DNA of 28,700 nucleotides. Origin: DUZB01 sp964407525. GTDB lineage: Bacteria; Desulfobacterota; DSM-4660; Desulfatiglandales; Desulfatiglandaceae. How positions within the stretch are numbered: position 1 is the stretch's first letter; each line of letters starts with the position of its first letter. Under the pieces are notes generated by a model. The model did no database searches. It was not told where the DNA came from and was given only the letters and a program-made list of their open reading frames with translations. Location: contig CAYOWC010000026.1 in NCBI GenBank assembly GCA_964407525.1, positions 1-28,700 of the forward strand, given 5' to 3'. Positions 8,454 through 15,531 of the stretch are shown one piece after another. Made by a program: the position numbers and the translations under genes.

Positions 8454-9389
8454 CTATTGTCCCCCTTTCAGGTTCAACAGAATATCCGGCTTAAGGATCA
8501 AGCCTAAGAGAATTTTTGCCATAACGAGAAGAACGACAGAGGCTAAAATAATTTTCAGGTGATCCGCTTTCAACCGGTGCCCCAGACGGGCGCCAAATTG
8601 TGCGCCAACCGTAGAACCGCAAAGGATGATCAGGGCAAGGGACAAGTCCACGGATTGGTTTTCAACTGCCTGCATAATCGTTATATTAGCGCAGACGAGC
8701 ACTTCCTGAAAGAGATTGGTGCCCACAACCGTACGGATAGGCATACGAAGGATATAGCACATGACGGGAATCATGATAAATCCTCCGCCAACCCCCAGAA
8801 TAGCAGCCACCATGCCGACAAAACCACCAACAAGAAATGGCAGCACCGGCGAGATACGGATTCCGGACTTCTCAAATTCTACGGTCCACGGAAGGATTCG
8901 GCTGACACGATCAATAAGGGATATTTTAGAAGACGGATTTTCTGTTATCGTCTCCCTATCCCCATCCCTTCTGAGACAACGGACGGCTTCGACCATCATG
9001 TACGAACCCACGATTCCCAGCGTGAACACATATGTGGCATCGATGAAAAAGCCTACATTTCCGGCCTCTCTCATAGTTTTAATGATATCAACGCCCAAGG
9101 TGCTTCCGATGATCCCTCCGCCAAAGATGGTTAGCCCCATTTTGAGATCCACAAGGCCGACCCGATAATGGGCGTAAGCTCCTGAAGTAGCCGATGCGAC
9201 AATTTGGGTGGAATCCGATGCAGCCGCCACCGTGGGAGGAATACCGAACATAATCAACAGAGGAGTCATAAGAAATCCCCCTCCCACACCACACAACCCT
9301 GAAAGAAAGCCCACGGACCCGCCTAGTCCCAGGAGAAGATAAATATTCATGCTGTGATGCGCAATTGGAGAATATAGGCTCAGGTCCAT
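8454..9389 (-). CDS. TauE/SafE family sulfite/sulfonate exporter-like permease
   Basis: A polytopic membrane protein of 311 aa with the internal duplication of the TauE/SafE family: the glycine-rich repeats LSGLCGVGGGFLMTP near residue 32 and AAILGVGGGFIMIPV in the second half. Family members are implicated in export of sulfite or other sulfur oxyanions and organosulfonates. The substrate here is inferred, though sulfite would suit an organism of the sulfate-reducing lineage. The gene starts 6 bp after the histidine kinase stop, with AGGA inside the kinase's final codons, so the two are likely co-transcribed. Confidence 0.88.
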   Translation of the reverse strand: MDLSLYSPIAHHSMNIYLLLGLGGSVGFLSGLCGVGGGFLMTPLLIMFGIPPTVAAASDSTQIVASATSGAYAHYRVGLVDLKMGLTIFGGGIIGSTLGVDIIKTMREAGNVGFFIDATYVFTLGIVGSYMMVEAVRCLRRDGDRETITENPSSKISLIDRVSRILPWTVEFEKSGIRISPVLPFLVGGFVGMVAAILGVGGGFIMIPVMCYILRMPIRTVVGTNLFQEVLVCANITIMQAVENQSVDLSLALIILCGSTVGAQFGARLGHRLKADHLKIILASVVLLVMAKILLGLILKPDILLNLKGGQ

Positions 9390-9395
9390 TTCTGT

Positions 9396-10922
9396 TTATC
9401 CTGATTTCAGACCGGGCAAGTTTTTTGAAAGGAAAACGTGGATCGTAACACCTTTTTCTCCTCCTGATTCTATTTGAACTTTTCCCCCATGCCTTTCCGC
9501 AATCTCTTTCACTATAGCCAGGCCCAGCCCGGTTCCCTGAACCCCCCGTGAAGATTCAAAACGTTGAAAAACCCCCCAAATCCTTTTCGAGAAATCTTCC
9601 TGGATGCCAATCCCGTCATCCATGACGGAAAAAAGGTGAAACTGATCCGTCTCTTCGTAAGCAATATCGATCCTGGTAAGTTCTTCCCCGCCATATTTCA
9701 GGGCATTATCCACAAGATTACGAAGGATTCTCAAAAGGCAAAGCCTGTCTGCACAAATCTCCGGAAGACTATCCGGTTCAGACCATCTGATTTGACGAAC
9801 GTTTAACTGAGCGGAGAACTCTTCTTTTGTCATCTGAAGGATCTCTTTTGGGTTTATTTTTTCCACATTAAGGGGCATTTCTTTTGTAGAAATATACATA
9901 TTGATCTGTTCAACCAGGGATACAATCTGCTCTGCCGCTCTCAAGATCTGGTCGCAACAGGCATTCCCTTTTTCATCCAGCGAATCCTGATAACGTCTGC
10001 GCAAAAGCTTTGCAAGTCCGTAAATCCCGACAGCCGGGCTTTTCAGGTCGTGAGAGACGGAATAGGCAAATTGTTTTATCTTCTCTGAACTTTTCTGAAC
10101 CGTTTCCTCCATCTCTTTGCGGTCAGTAATATCAAGCATCATTGATTGTTTGGACACACGCCCGTCCCCATGCCGAATCGGTGTATTGACCACATAAAAC
10201 CAGTGTTCGTCCTTTGGGCTCAGGATCTCCCAACGGACGGTTTCTCCTTGAAATACACGGTCATTGACACACCAGGGGCAAATCGAATCTCTTTCATGAA
10301 GGGCTTTGTAACACAATTCACCTGTAGCATCATGGCCGGTGCGCTCTATGAATCGCTGGTTCATGTACTCTACCCGATAATCACGGGAGCAGATATAGAT
10401 AAATCCGTCAAAGGCTCCCACCATAGCGCGATACCGGACTTCACTTTCCTGAAGTGCTTTCCTGGCCTGATTGTATTGTGTGACATCCCGGATAATACCT
10501 TGATACCCAAATATTTTACCATCTGGAGAATGGTGTATACTGGAAGAGATGAGGCATTCCATAACTTCCCCGCTTTGTTTCTTGAGTTTCATGGGAAAGT
10601 TTTTCACGGCGGTCTTCTTTTCGATCTCCTCCCTAAATCTATCTCTTTCCTCGGGATTGACGTAAATCTGTCGTACATCAAGTTTTCCGATCATCTCCTC
10701 TCTGGTATATCCGAAAAGTTCCAGCCCGGCCTGGTTGATATCCACGAAAATCCCATCCCGGTTGGTGATACAGATGACGTCCCGAGACTCATCGAAAAGA
10801 GTTCGGTATCTCTCTTCAGTCCTCAATATGGCCTTCTTGGCAAGTTTGCCCTCAGAGGCTTCTTCTTCCAACACTTTGACCCGCTTCTTCAGTTCTTCAT
10901 AGGTCGGTTTTTCGGCCATCAT
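9396..10922 (-). CDS. PAS-domain sensor histidine kinase
   Basis: A cytoplasmic sensor kinase of about 508 aa with no membrane segment. An N-terminal coiled coil (TYEELKKRVKVLEEE) is followed by two PAS domains, then a HisKA dimerisation box (SVSHDLKSPAVGIYGLAKLL, catalytic His) and a HATPase domain with the N box (NLVDNALKYG), G1 (DDGIGI) and G2 (GTGLGLAIVKEIAERHGG). The second PAS holds a cysteine cluster: GELCYKAL, then SICPWCVND. The reading frame could begin at a TTG at 10937, but the ATG at 10922 has GGAG five bases upstream. No response regulator is adjacent; it leads an operon with the TauE-like permease, hinting at sulfur or redox sensing (inference). Confidence 0.92.
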   Translation of the reverse strand: MMAEKPTYEELKKRVKVLEEEASEGKLAKKAILRTEERYRTLFDESRDVICITNRDGIFVDINQAGLELFGYTREEMIGKLDVRQIYVNPEERDRFREEIEKKTAVKNFPMKLKKQSGEVMECLISSSIHHSPDGKIFGYQGIIRDVTQYNQARKALQESEVRYRAMVGAFDGFIYICSRDYRVEYMNQRFIERTGHDATGELCYKALHERDSICPWCVNDRVFQGETVRWEILSPKDEHWFYVVNTPIRHGDGRVSKQSMMLDITDRKEMEETVQKSSEKIKQFAYSVSHDLKSPAVGIYGLAKLLRRRYQDSLDEKGNACCDQILRAAEQIVSLVEQINMYISTKEMPLNVEKINPKEILQMTKEEFSAQLNVRQIRWSEPDSLPEICADRLCLLRILRNLVDNALKYGGEELTRIDIAYEETDQFHLFSVMDDGIGIQEDFSKRIWGVFQRFESSRGVQGTGLGLAIVKEIAERHGGKVQIESGGEKGVTIHVFLSKNLPGLKSG

Positions 10923-10956
10923 AAAATCTCCGTCCAAAAACGGGTTTCCGGTATCC

Positions 10957-11159
10957 TAAGGAACGTGGACGCAACAACTTCCCCAACTATGCATCATAGC
11001 TTCAGGCCATTTTCGCCCGATATGAAATCACAAAAACATTGAAATAGCTCGCTATTACTTCAGCTTTTGTGATTCCATATCGAACAGGTAAGCGAAGACT
11101 CCGAACCTGACCCAAATCTATGCGCCTACTTACAAAAGTTATTACGTCCACGTTCCTAA
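10957..11159. mobile_element. MITE-like palindromic element, about 200 bp
   Basis: Terminal inverted repeats of 24 nt at 10957-10980 and 11136-11159 agree at 21 of 24 positions, sharing AGGAACGTGGACG. A second inverted pair in the core, 11018-11035 and 11065-11082 (17 of 18 matches, CGATATG..ATCACAAAA), flanks a loop with its own hairpin. A TAA triplet borders both ends and may be a target duplication. There is no ORF for a transposase. This pattern is what a non-autonomous miniature element would look like. It lies between the divergent histidine kinase and OsmC genes, and its interior shares 20 nt with the dusB leader. Confidence 0.65.
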
Positions 11160-11503
11160 TTTTAAGGACCCTGGTAGAAAATGGTTCAGGAACGTTCCGT
11201 GACTCGGAACCACAAATAGAGTTTTTTTATACTCTTGAGAAATTCATAAGTCAACGAAAACTCTTCAACATGAAAATCATATTCCACTGTAATATTAATT
11301 ACATATGATTACTTTAGGCAAAAAACAATCCGGTTCGGAAGGTCAGAAGAAAAATAAAGTTGAACACATTTACATGGTGGAAAAAAATATTTTAAGCTTG
11401 ATATTAGCTCAGAACTATGAGACCTGTGCTGTCAGTTATTCATGATTGCATATGGTAAGGAACGCATCCACCCAACTAGAAAAACAACTAAGGATAAAGA
11501 AAC
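11160..11503. other. AT-rich intergenic region upstream of OsmC gene
   Basis: No gene is seen. A compact inverted-repeat group lies at 11183-11211: the perfect palindrome GGAACGTTCC (11189-11198) bracketed by GGTTC and GGAACC, which could be an operator for the divergent transcripts or another small repeat. The rest is AT-rich and probably carries the promoter of the OsmC gene; I do not assign exact -35 and -10 boxes. Confidence 0.4.
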
Positions 11504-11899
11504 ATGGAAAACCTGATTACCGTTTCATTTCCAGGAGGGAAAAAAGTAAACGCCGAGGTGGCGGGAAGAACTGTTTCCACGGATCAACCAGTAGAAAATG
11601 GGGGCGAAGGTACAGCGCCGGAACCTTTTACCCTGTTCATGGCATCCATTGCCACCTGCGCAGGCCTCTACGCACGCAATTTCTGCGAAGCGAGAAAAAT
11701 TTCCATACGGGGAATGACCCTTGCCATGCGTTATGACTTCAATTGGGAAACAAAGCGGTGCGAAAAGCTGTATTTAGACCTGAAACTGCCGGAAGGATTC
11801 CCGGAGAAGTATAAAAATGCCATTTTGAAAGCCATGGACCTCTGTACGGTAAAGAAACATATGATACAACCGCCGGAATTTATCATGGCAACCGATTGA
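11504..11899 (+). CDS. OsmC family protein
   Basis: A 131-residue OsmC/Ohr-type protein. The first conserved cysteine (Cys52, in ASIATCAGLYARNF) and the second in AMDLCTVKKHM, the PEPFTLFMASIATC helix and the final PPEF motif agree with the thiol-dependent peroxidase fold. Characterised relatives reduce organic peroxides, but many anaerobe OsmC-like proteins are uncharacterised. An extra Cys61 sits in the same helix. An AAGGA site lies nine bases before the ATG. The gene is followed after a REP-like hairpin by the NFACT-R gene on the same strand. Confidence 0.88.
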   Translation: MENLITVSFPGGKKVNAEVAGRTVSTDQPVENGGEGTAPEPFTLFMASIATCAGLYARNFCEARKISIRGMTLAMRYDFNWETKRCEKLYLDLKLPEGFPEKYKNAILKAMDLCTVKKHMIQPPEFIMATD

Positions 11900-11975
11900 A
11901 AGACATTCACCATGAAAATGCGTATTCAACCACGAATCATACCAATCACACGAATGGGTATAAACCAAGTTATTT

Positions 11976-12026
11976 TCCTGTGTGAGAGGCTTTTAGCCTC
12001 GATGGCGAGACTCCGCTCTCACAGGA
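11976..12026. repeat. REP-like hairpin element
   Basis: TCCTGTGTGAGAG at 11976-11988 can pair with CTCTCACAGGA at 12016-12026 with a 2-nt bulge. Inside it are a second hairpin (GAGGC TTTTA GCCTC, 11986-12000) and a small TCG/CGA hairpin. The nested structure, GC-rich arms and extragenic position between two codirectional genes fit a repetitive extragenic palindrome. There is no U-tract, so it is not a classical terminator. Only one copy is visible in this window. Confidence 0.6.
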
Positions 12027-12130
12027 TCAGAGGAGATTTTGGGTTGGGGATGAAGTCAGCCTTAGGCTTCAGTATGGACAATGCCGCAACAAAAACACCG
12101 GCTCCTTTCTCTGTGGCTCAGTGACCAAGC

Positions 12131-12526
12131 GTGAGAACAAAAGAAACAAAAAAGGCACTGCCTTCCGGGGTTGTGGAATACGAGATCCCGGGGGGCTGGA
12201 GTGTCCTGGCTGGAAAAAATGATACCGTCAATGATCTGTTGACCTTCAAATTGTCCAAACCCAATGACTATTGGTTTCACGTGCGCGGCATGCCAGGAAG
12301 CCATGTTCTGCTCAGGGCAAAGCCGGGAACAGATCCCGATCGCAATACACTCAAAGACGCCGCAGCCATCGCCGCCTTTCACAGCAAAGCGCGGACAGGC
12401 GGCGTTGTGCCCGTCTCATGCACCAGAGCCCAATATGTGACTAAACCCCAGGGAGCGAAGCCGGGAACGGTCCAGATACGGAAGGAATCGGTCCTGAAGG
12501 TTCGTCCCGGTCTTCCGGAAGGATAG
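12131..12526 (+). CDS. Stand-alone NFACT-R (DUF814) RNA-binding domain protein
   Basis: A 131-residue protein made almost wholly of an NFACT-R domain. The hallmark segments are GWSVLAGKNDTVNDLLTFKL, DYWFHVRGMPGSHVLLR and DAAAIAAFHSKAR, ending with TKPQGAKPGTVQIRKES. In full-length NFACT proteins (RqcH, Rqc2/NEMF) this domain binds tRNA and ribosome-associated RNA; the catalytic and coiled-coil NFACT-N and HhH parts are absent here. Solo versions are known in bacteria, but their role is only predicted to concern RNA. The start is a GTG directly after an in-frame TGA, and no ATG is available upstream; no clear Shine-Dalgarno site is seen. Confidence 0.82.
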   Translation: MRTKETKKALPSGVVEYEIPGGWSVLAGKNDTVNDLLTFKLSKPNDYWFHVRGMPGSHVLLRAKPGTDPDRNTLKDAAAIAAFHSKARTGGVVPVSCTRAQYVTKPQGAKPGTVQIRKESVLKVRPGLPEG

Positions 12527-12570
12527 AAGAACACGGAGGAGCCTTATTTGTCTTTTCGGAGTTTAAGCCT

Positions 12571-12668
12571 GCCCGCCATGCCTTTTACCTGGGGAAGACA
12601 TCTCGCTCCCGGTGGAGGTTTGCCGCGCACCCTGTTGTTCACTCTCTCCCTTGCGTTGGCAGGCGGGC
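12571..12668. repeat. Long-loop GC-rich inverted repeat downstream of NFACT-R gene
   Basis: GCCCGCCATGCC at 12571-12582 is complementary to GGCAGGCGGGC at 12658-12668 apart from one bulged base. The 75-bp interior is GC-rich and the right arm is followed by a short TTTTA tract. It could be a transcript end or another extragenic repeat. The spacer 12527-12798, between two convergent genes, holds no gene I can support. Confidence 0.45.
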
Positions 12669-12798
12669 GTAAGCCTTTTATAAAATTCACCCGGACTTAT
12701 TGAGAAGTTGCACCTTGACCAATAGATAAGAAGCCATCATTATTACAAGATTCTAGAAAATTAGCGTTTTTGTGTCAAGAAAAAATCCTACCACTGAC

Positions 12799-13914
12799 CT
12801 ACCGCCCATAGGATCTCCCTTTCCACTCTGAGCCTTTTCCCTGCCAGAAACGGATCGCGGAAGTCCAGGTCATGGTAAGAAAAAGAGTTCCAACCAGAGG
12901 AAGCAGCAAAGCCCACCATCGGGAAAAGCCATAAAATTTCAATACAGGAAGATACGTCAGGACCATGGCCAGAAAGGCACATAAAGACACAGCCTTCATA
13001 CCAACCCCGGAGAAAAGAAGGCCCACAGCCGGGGCCCAAAACATGGCGGCCATGATGAAAGAGCAGAGAAGGAGCAGGATTACCGAATACCGCAACTGGT
13101 TAAATGCCGTGCGGGCAACCATGTTCCATATGGTGTCAAGATGTCTGTAGGTTCGGATGCTGCAGACCGCGTGGGAAAGGCCGATCCATGTCCTGTAACC
13201 GGACTTTTTCACCTGCCTGGCCAGGGCACAATCGTCAATCAACCGGTCTTTTACAGAATGGAAACCTCCGATCTTCTTCAGGGCCTCTTTTTTTACAAGA
13301 ATACACCCTCCGGCCCCGGCCGCAACCCAGGGGAAACGGGAGTTGGACAGGCGGAAAGGATAAAGAAGTTTAAAAAAATAGATAAACGCAGGCATCAGCA
13401 AACGTTCCCAGAAGCTACTCATCCGAAGGGAAGCCATAATGGAAACAAAAGCCCGATCACCTTCCCGCATCTTTGTCTTGAGTGCAGCAAGAAGTCCCGG
13501 TTTCAATTCTATATCCGCATCCAGGAGAAGCAGCAGGTCCGTGTGCACGTGCTCAAGCCCCTGGTTCAATGCCCAGAGCTTACCACTCCAGCCTGCAGGA
13601 GGAGGCTGGCCATGAATGATCAATAAATCTACTCCTGCAGTCTTCCCAGCCACCGAAGAAGTTCCGTCTGAAGATTGGTCGTCCACAAGAACCACCTTGA
13701 GCCCATCGCCCTGCACAGCAAGGCCTGCCAGTGTAGTTGCAATCACTTCTGCTTCATTCCTCGCCGGAATCAAAACCGTTATGCCGCTCAGATCCTCCCT
13801 CTGCTCCCCCGGAACCCTATGGAGAACTTCGGAGGTGGACCAGGGGCGCCACGGCACAGCGAGGATGGCAATCCATATGAAAGCACCCACAAAAACAAGA
13901 ACGGTCAGCATCAT
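12799..13914 (-). CDS. hpnB: Hopene-associated glycosyltransferase HpnB
   Basis: A family 2 glycosyltransferase of 371 aa. An N-terminal helix anchors it, followed by a GT-A domain with ITVLIPARNEAEVIATTL, the nucleotide-sugar aspartate in VVLVDDQSSDGTS, WSGKLWALNQGL and the DxD-type LLLLDADIEL. MASLRMSSFWERLLMPAFIYFFKLLYPF, AGAGGCILVKKEALKKIGG and LIDDCALARQVKKSGY are closely typical of HpnB, a protein encoded with hopanoid synthesis genes, and QLRYS marks the family's acceptor-side motif. Three C-terminal membrane helices follow. GAGGGG lies five bases before the ATG. No squalene-hopene cyclase or other hpn gene is in the window, so a hopanoid role rests on family membership. Confidence 0.82.
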   Translation of the reverse strand: MMLTVLVFVGAFIWIAILAVPWRPWSTSEVLHRVPGEQREDLSGITVLIPARNEAEVIATTLAGLAVQGDGLKVVLVDDQSSDGTSSVAGKTAGVDLLIIHGQPPPAGWSGKLWALNQGLEHVHTDLLLLLDADIELKPGLLAALKTKMREGDRAFVSIMASLRMSSFWERLLMPAFIYFFKLLYPFRLSNSRFPWVAAGAGGCILVKKEALKKIGGFHSVKDRLIDDCALARQVKKSGYRTWIGLSHAVCSIRTYRHLDTIWNMVARTAFNQLRYSVILLLLCSFIMAAMFWAPAVGLLFSGVGMKAVSLCAFLAMVLTYLPVLKFYGFSRWWALLLPLVGTLFLTMTWTSAIRFWQGKGSEWKGRSYGR

Positions 13915-13990
13915 AAATGCCCCTCTGACTCACTCCGCCAGGACCGCCAACGTATCAGGGGGCACGAAGAGCGTTGGGTTAGCGTCTTCC

Positions 13991-14404
13991 TCACTCGCAT
14001 AGCAAAGCCTTGAAACCGTTCTGTTGGAAATGCTTATCAGCAGTCAAGGCGTTGGAAATTCCCTGATCTTTCATGACTACAAATGAGATACAATCAATAA
14101 TGCCCCATTCTTTATCCGTTCGATCCTTGAAAAGTTGCAAGCCCCGTCGATAAAGATCTTCCGTGATTGGAATAATCTCAACATTTGGGTCTTCATCCAG
14201 CGATTCCAACAATTCGACTGCGGCTTGCCGATATTTTTGGGCAGACAACGAATTTCCAATTTCCAAAGCGATCGCCCGAGTTGTAATGAGTTTAGCTGTG
14301 TCGATTTTTAAAAAGTCTGCGATTTGAATGGCTTTTTTGTGGTTTTGATCTTTTGGGACAGATAGCGCAATAACATAAGAAGTATCAAGAAACAGCCTAT
14401 CCAT
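13991..14404 (-). CDS. vapC: PIN-domain toxin, VapC-like
   Basis: A 137-residue PIN-domain ribonuclease. The metal-binding acidic residues are all present: Asp7 (LFLDTSYVIAL), Glu48 (ALEIGNSL), Asp104 (EWGIIDCISFVVM) and Asp123 (ALTADKHF). VapC-type toxins cut RNA, often tRNA or rRNA. The gene overlaps the upstream antitoxin gene by 8 bp, the usual arrangement of a type II toxin-antitoxin pair. It lies between two glycosyltransferase genes, with no sign of association with them. The target RNA is not predictable from sequence. Confidence 0.88.
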   Translation of the reverse strand: MDRLFLDTSYVIALSVPKDQNHKKAIQIADFLKIDTAKLITTRAIALEIGNSLSAQKYRQAAVELLESLDEDPNVEIIPITEDLYRRGLQLFKDRTDKEWGIIDCISFVVMKDQGISNALTADKHFQQNGFKALLCE

Positions 14405-14633
14405 GGGATTCCACCTGACGATGATAGAGATAATAGTCTAATCGTTCTGACCAGTCTTTGGGACCGTTTAAGTTTAGTGACCGGGCGGTATCCAAAAATG
14501 AACGTTTCTTTTTAGGCTCCTCCTCTACCGTTTCAATGCGAAGGAGAACCCTCGTGTTCGGCTTAAGTTTTAGTGGATTATCAAGCAAAAGGCTTTTTCC
14601 ATCAAAAATCGCAGATATAGCTTCCATTTCCAT
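14397..14633 (-). CDS. Antitoxin partner of PIN toxin (AF2212/DUF104-like)
   Basis: A 78-residue protein whose N-terminus (AIFDGKSLLLDNPLKLKPNT) resembles the DUF104/AF2212 antitoxin family: a small beta-rich DNA-binding part followed by a toxin-binding tail, here containing LNGPKDWSERLDYYLY. AAAGGGAG lies about ten bases before the ATG, so the pair is probably transcribed from a promoter just upstream (14634-14679), where an eight-base A tract lies on the coding strand. As in most such pairs, it likely represses its own operon; this is inference from the family. Confidence 0.75.
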   Translation of the reverse strand: MEMEAISAIFDGKSLLLDNPLKLKPNTRVLLRIETVEEEPKKKRSFLDTARSLNLNGPKDWSERLDYYLYHRQVESHG

Positions 14634-14679
14634 AAATATATCTCCCTTTCAGTTTGCTTTTTTTTATGAAGGATGCCAA

Positions 14680-15531
14680 CTATTTGATGAGGTTTGTTCT
14701 GGCTTCCCTATCCAAAAAATCCGGAAGAGCAAGATAATACCGTCCCTCTTCCATCTTCTTTCTTTTGAGGCAACCCTTGCCGTAAATGGTACATTTTCGG
14801 GAAAGCTCCGCCATTGCAGCATCAGATTGTTCCAGATTGAGAGCCCCACTTTTCAGGAGTTTCACAATAGCCTTAATCCTGAACCGGTCCATTCCCTTGT
14901 ATTGGGAAGAAAGTTGGTCTGAATGCCCTCCTTCTTTCACTACGTGCCATTCCTTTATCAGATGTACAGGATAACCACATGAAATCCTCAACCAGAGATC
15001 ATAATCCTCGCAGGCTGGTAGCGACTCATCAAACAAGCCTATTTTTTCAAGCAGAACCCGTTTTATCATAACGGCTGAAGGGCTGATAAGACATAATTTC
15101 AAGGAAGAGTTGAACAAATCACCCGAGGGTTTTTGGTGTTTTTTTGCCGGGTTCGCAAAACGACCGTTTCTAATCCATATCTCTTCCGTCTGACAGATTA
15201 CAGCCTCCGGCTCCCTTGAAAAGAAGTCCATCTGCATTTCCAGTTTTCCCGGCAACCAATAGTCATCGGAATCGAGAAAGGCAATGAAAGGGGAATCCGT
15301 GTTTTGTATGCCGGTATTCCTTGCGGCGGAAACCCCCCTGTTCTCTGAATGGACGATTTTTTTGATTTTCTTTCCGAATTGTTTAAGAGACCTCAGGGTA
15401 TTATCATCAGACCCGTCATCCACCACAACAATCTCATAATCAGTGTATCTCTGATAAAGGACGGAAGCTACTGCCCTTGCAACTTTCAGTGCCCGGTTGA
15501 ATGTGGGAATAATAACGCTGACTGCCGCCAT
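14680..15531 (-). CDS. Family 2 glycosyltransferase
   Basis: A 283-residue soluble GT-A glycosyltransferase. The start is VSVIIPTFNRALKVARAV, with VDDGSDDNT, the RGVSAARNTG signature and FLDSDDYW giving the metal-binding DxD region; EDYDLWLRIS supplies the catalytic-base region. The C-terminus has no membrane helix. Its ATG overlaps the stop of the IspH-UbiA gene by one base (TGATG), so the two are probably translationally coupled. Donor and acceptor sugars cannot be told from sequence; a product linked to a prenyl lipid would be consistent with the neighbour but is speculation. Confidence 0.88.
   Translation of the reverse strand: MAAVSVIIPTFNRALKVARAVASVLYQRYTDYEIVVVDDGSDDNTLRSLKQFGKKIKKIVHSENRGVSAARNTGIQNTDSPFIAFLDSDDYWLPGKLEMQMDFFSREPEAVICQTEEIWIRNGRFANPAKKHQKPSGDLFNSSLKLCLISPSAVMIKRVLLEKIGLFDESLPACEDYDLWLRISCGYPVHLIKEWHVVKEGGHSDQLSSQYKGMDRFRIKAIVKLLKSGALNLEQSDAAMAELSRKCTIYGKGCLKRKKMEEGRYYLALPDFLDREARTNLIK

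Noticed and set aside
12548..12703. 51-residue TTG-start ORF behind a GGAGGAG site after the NFACT-R gene
   Set aside because: It coincides with the GC-rich inverted repeat, has a repeat-derived composition and resembles no known protein.
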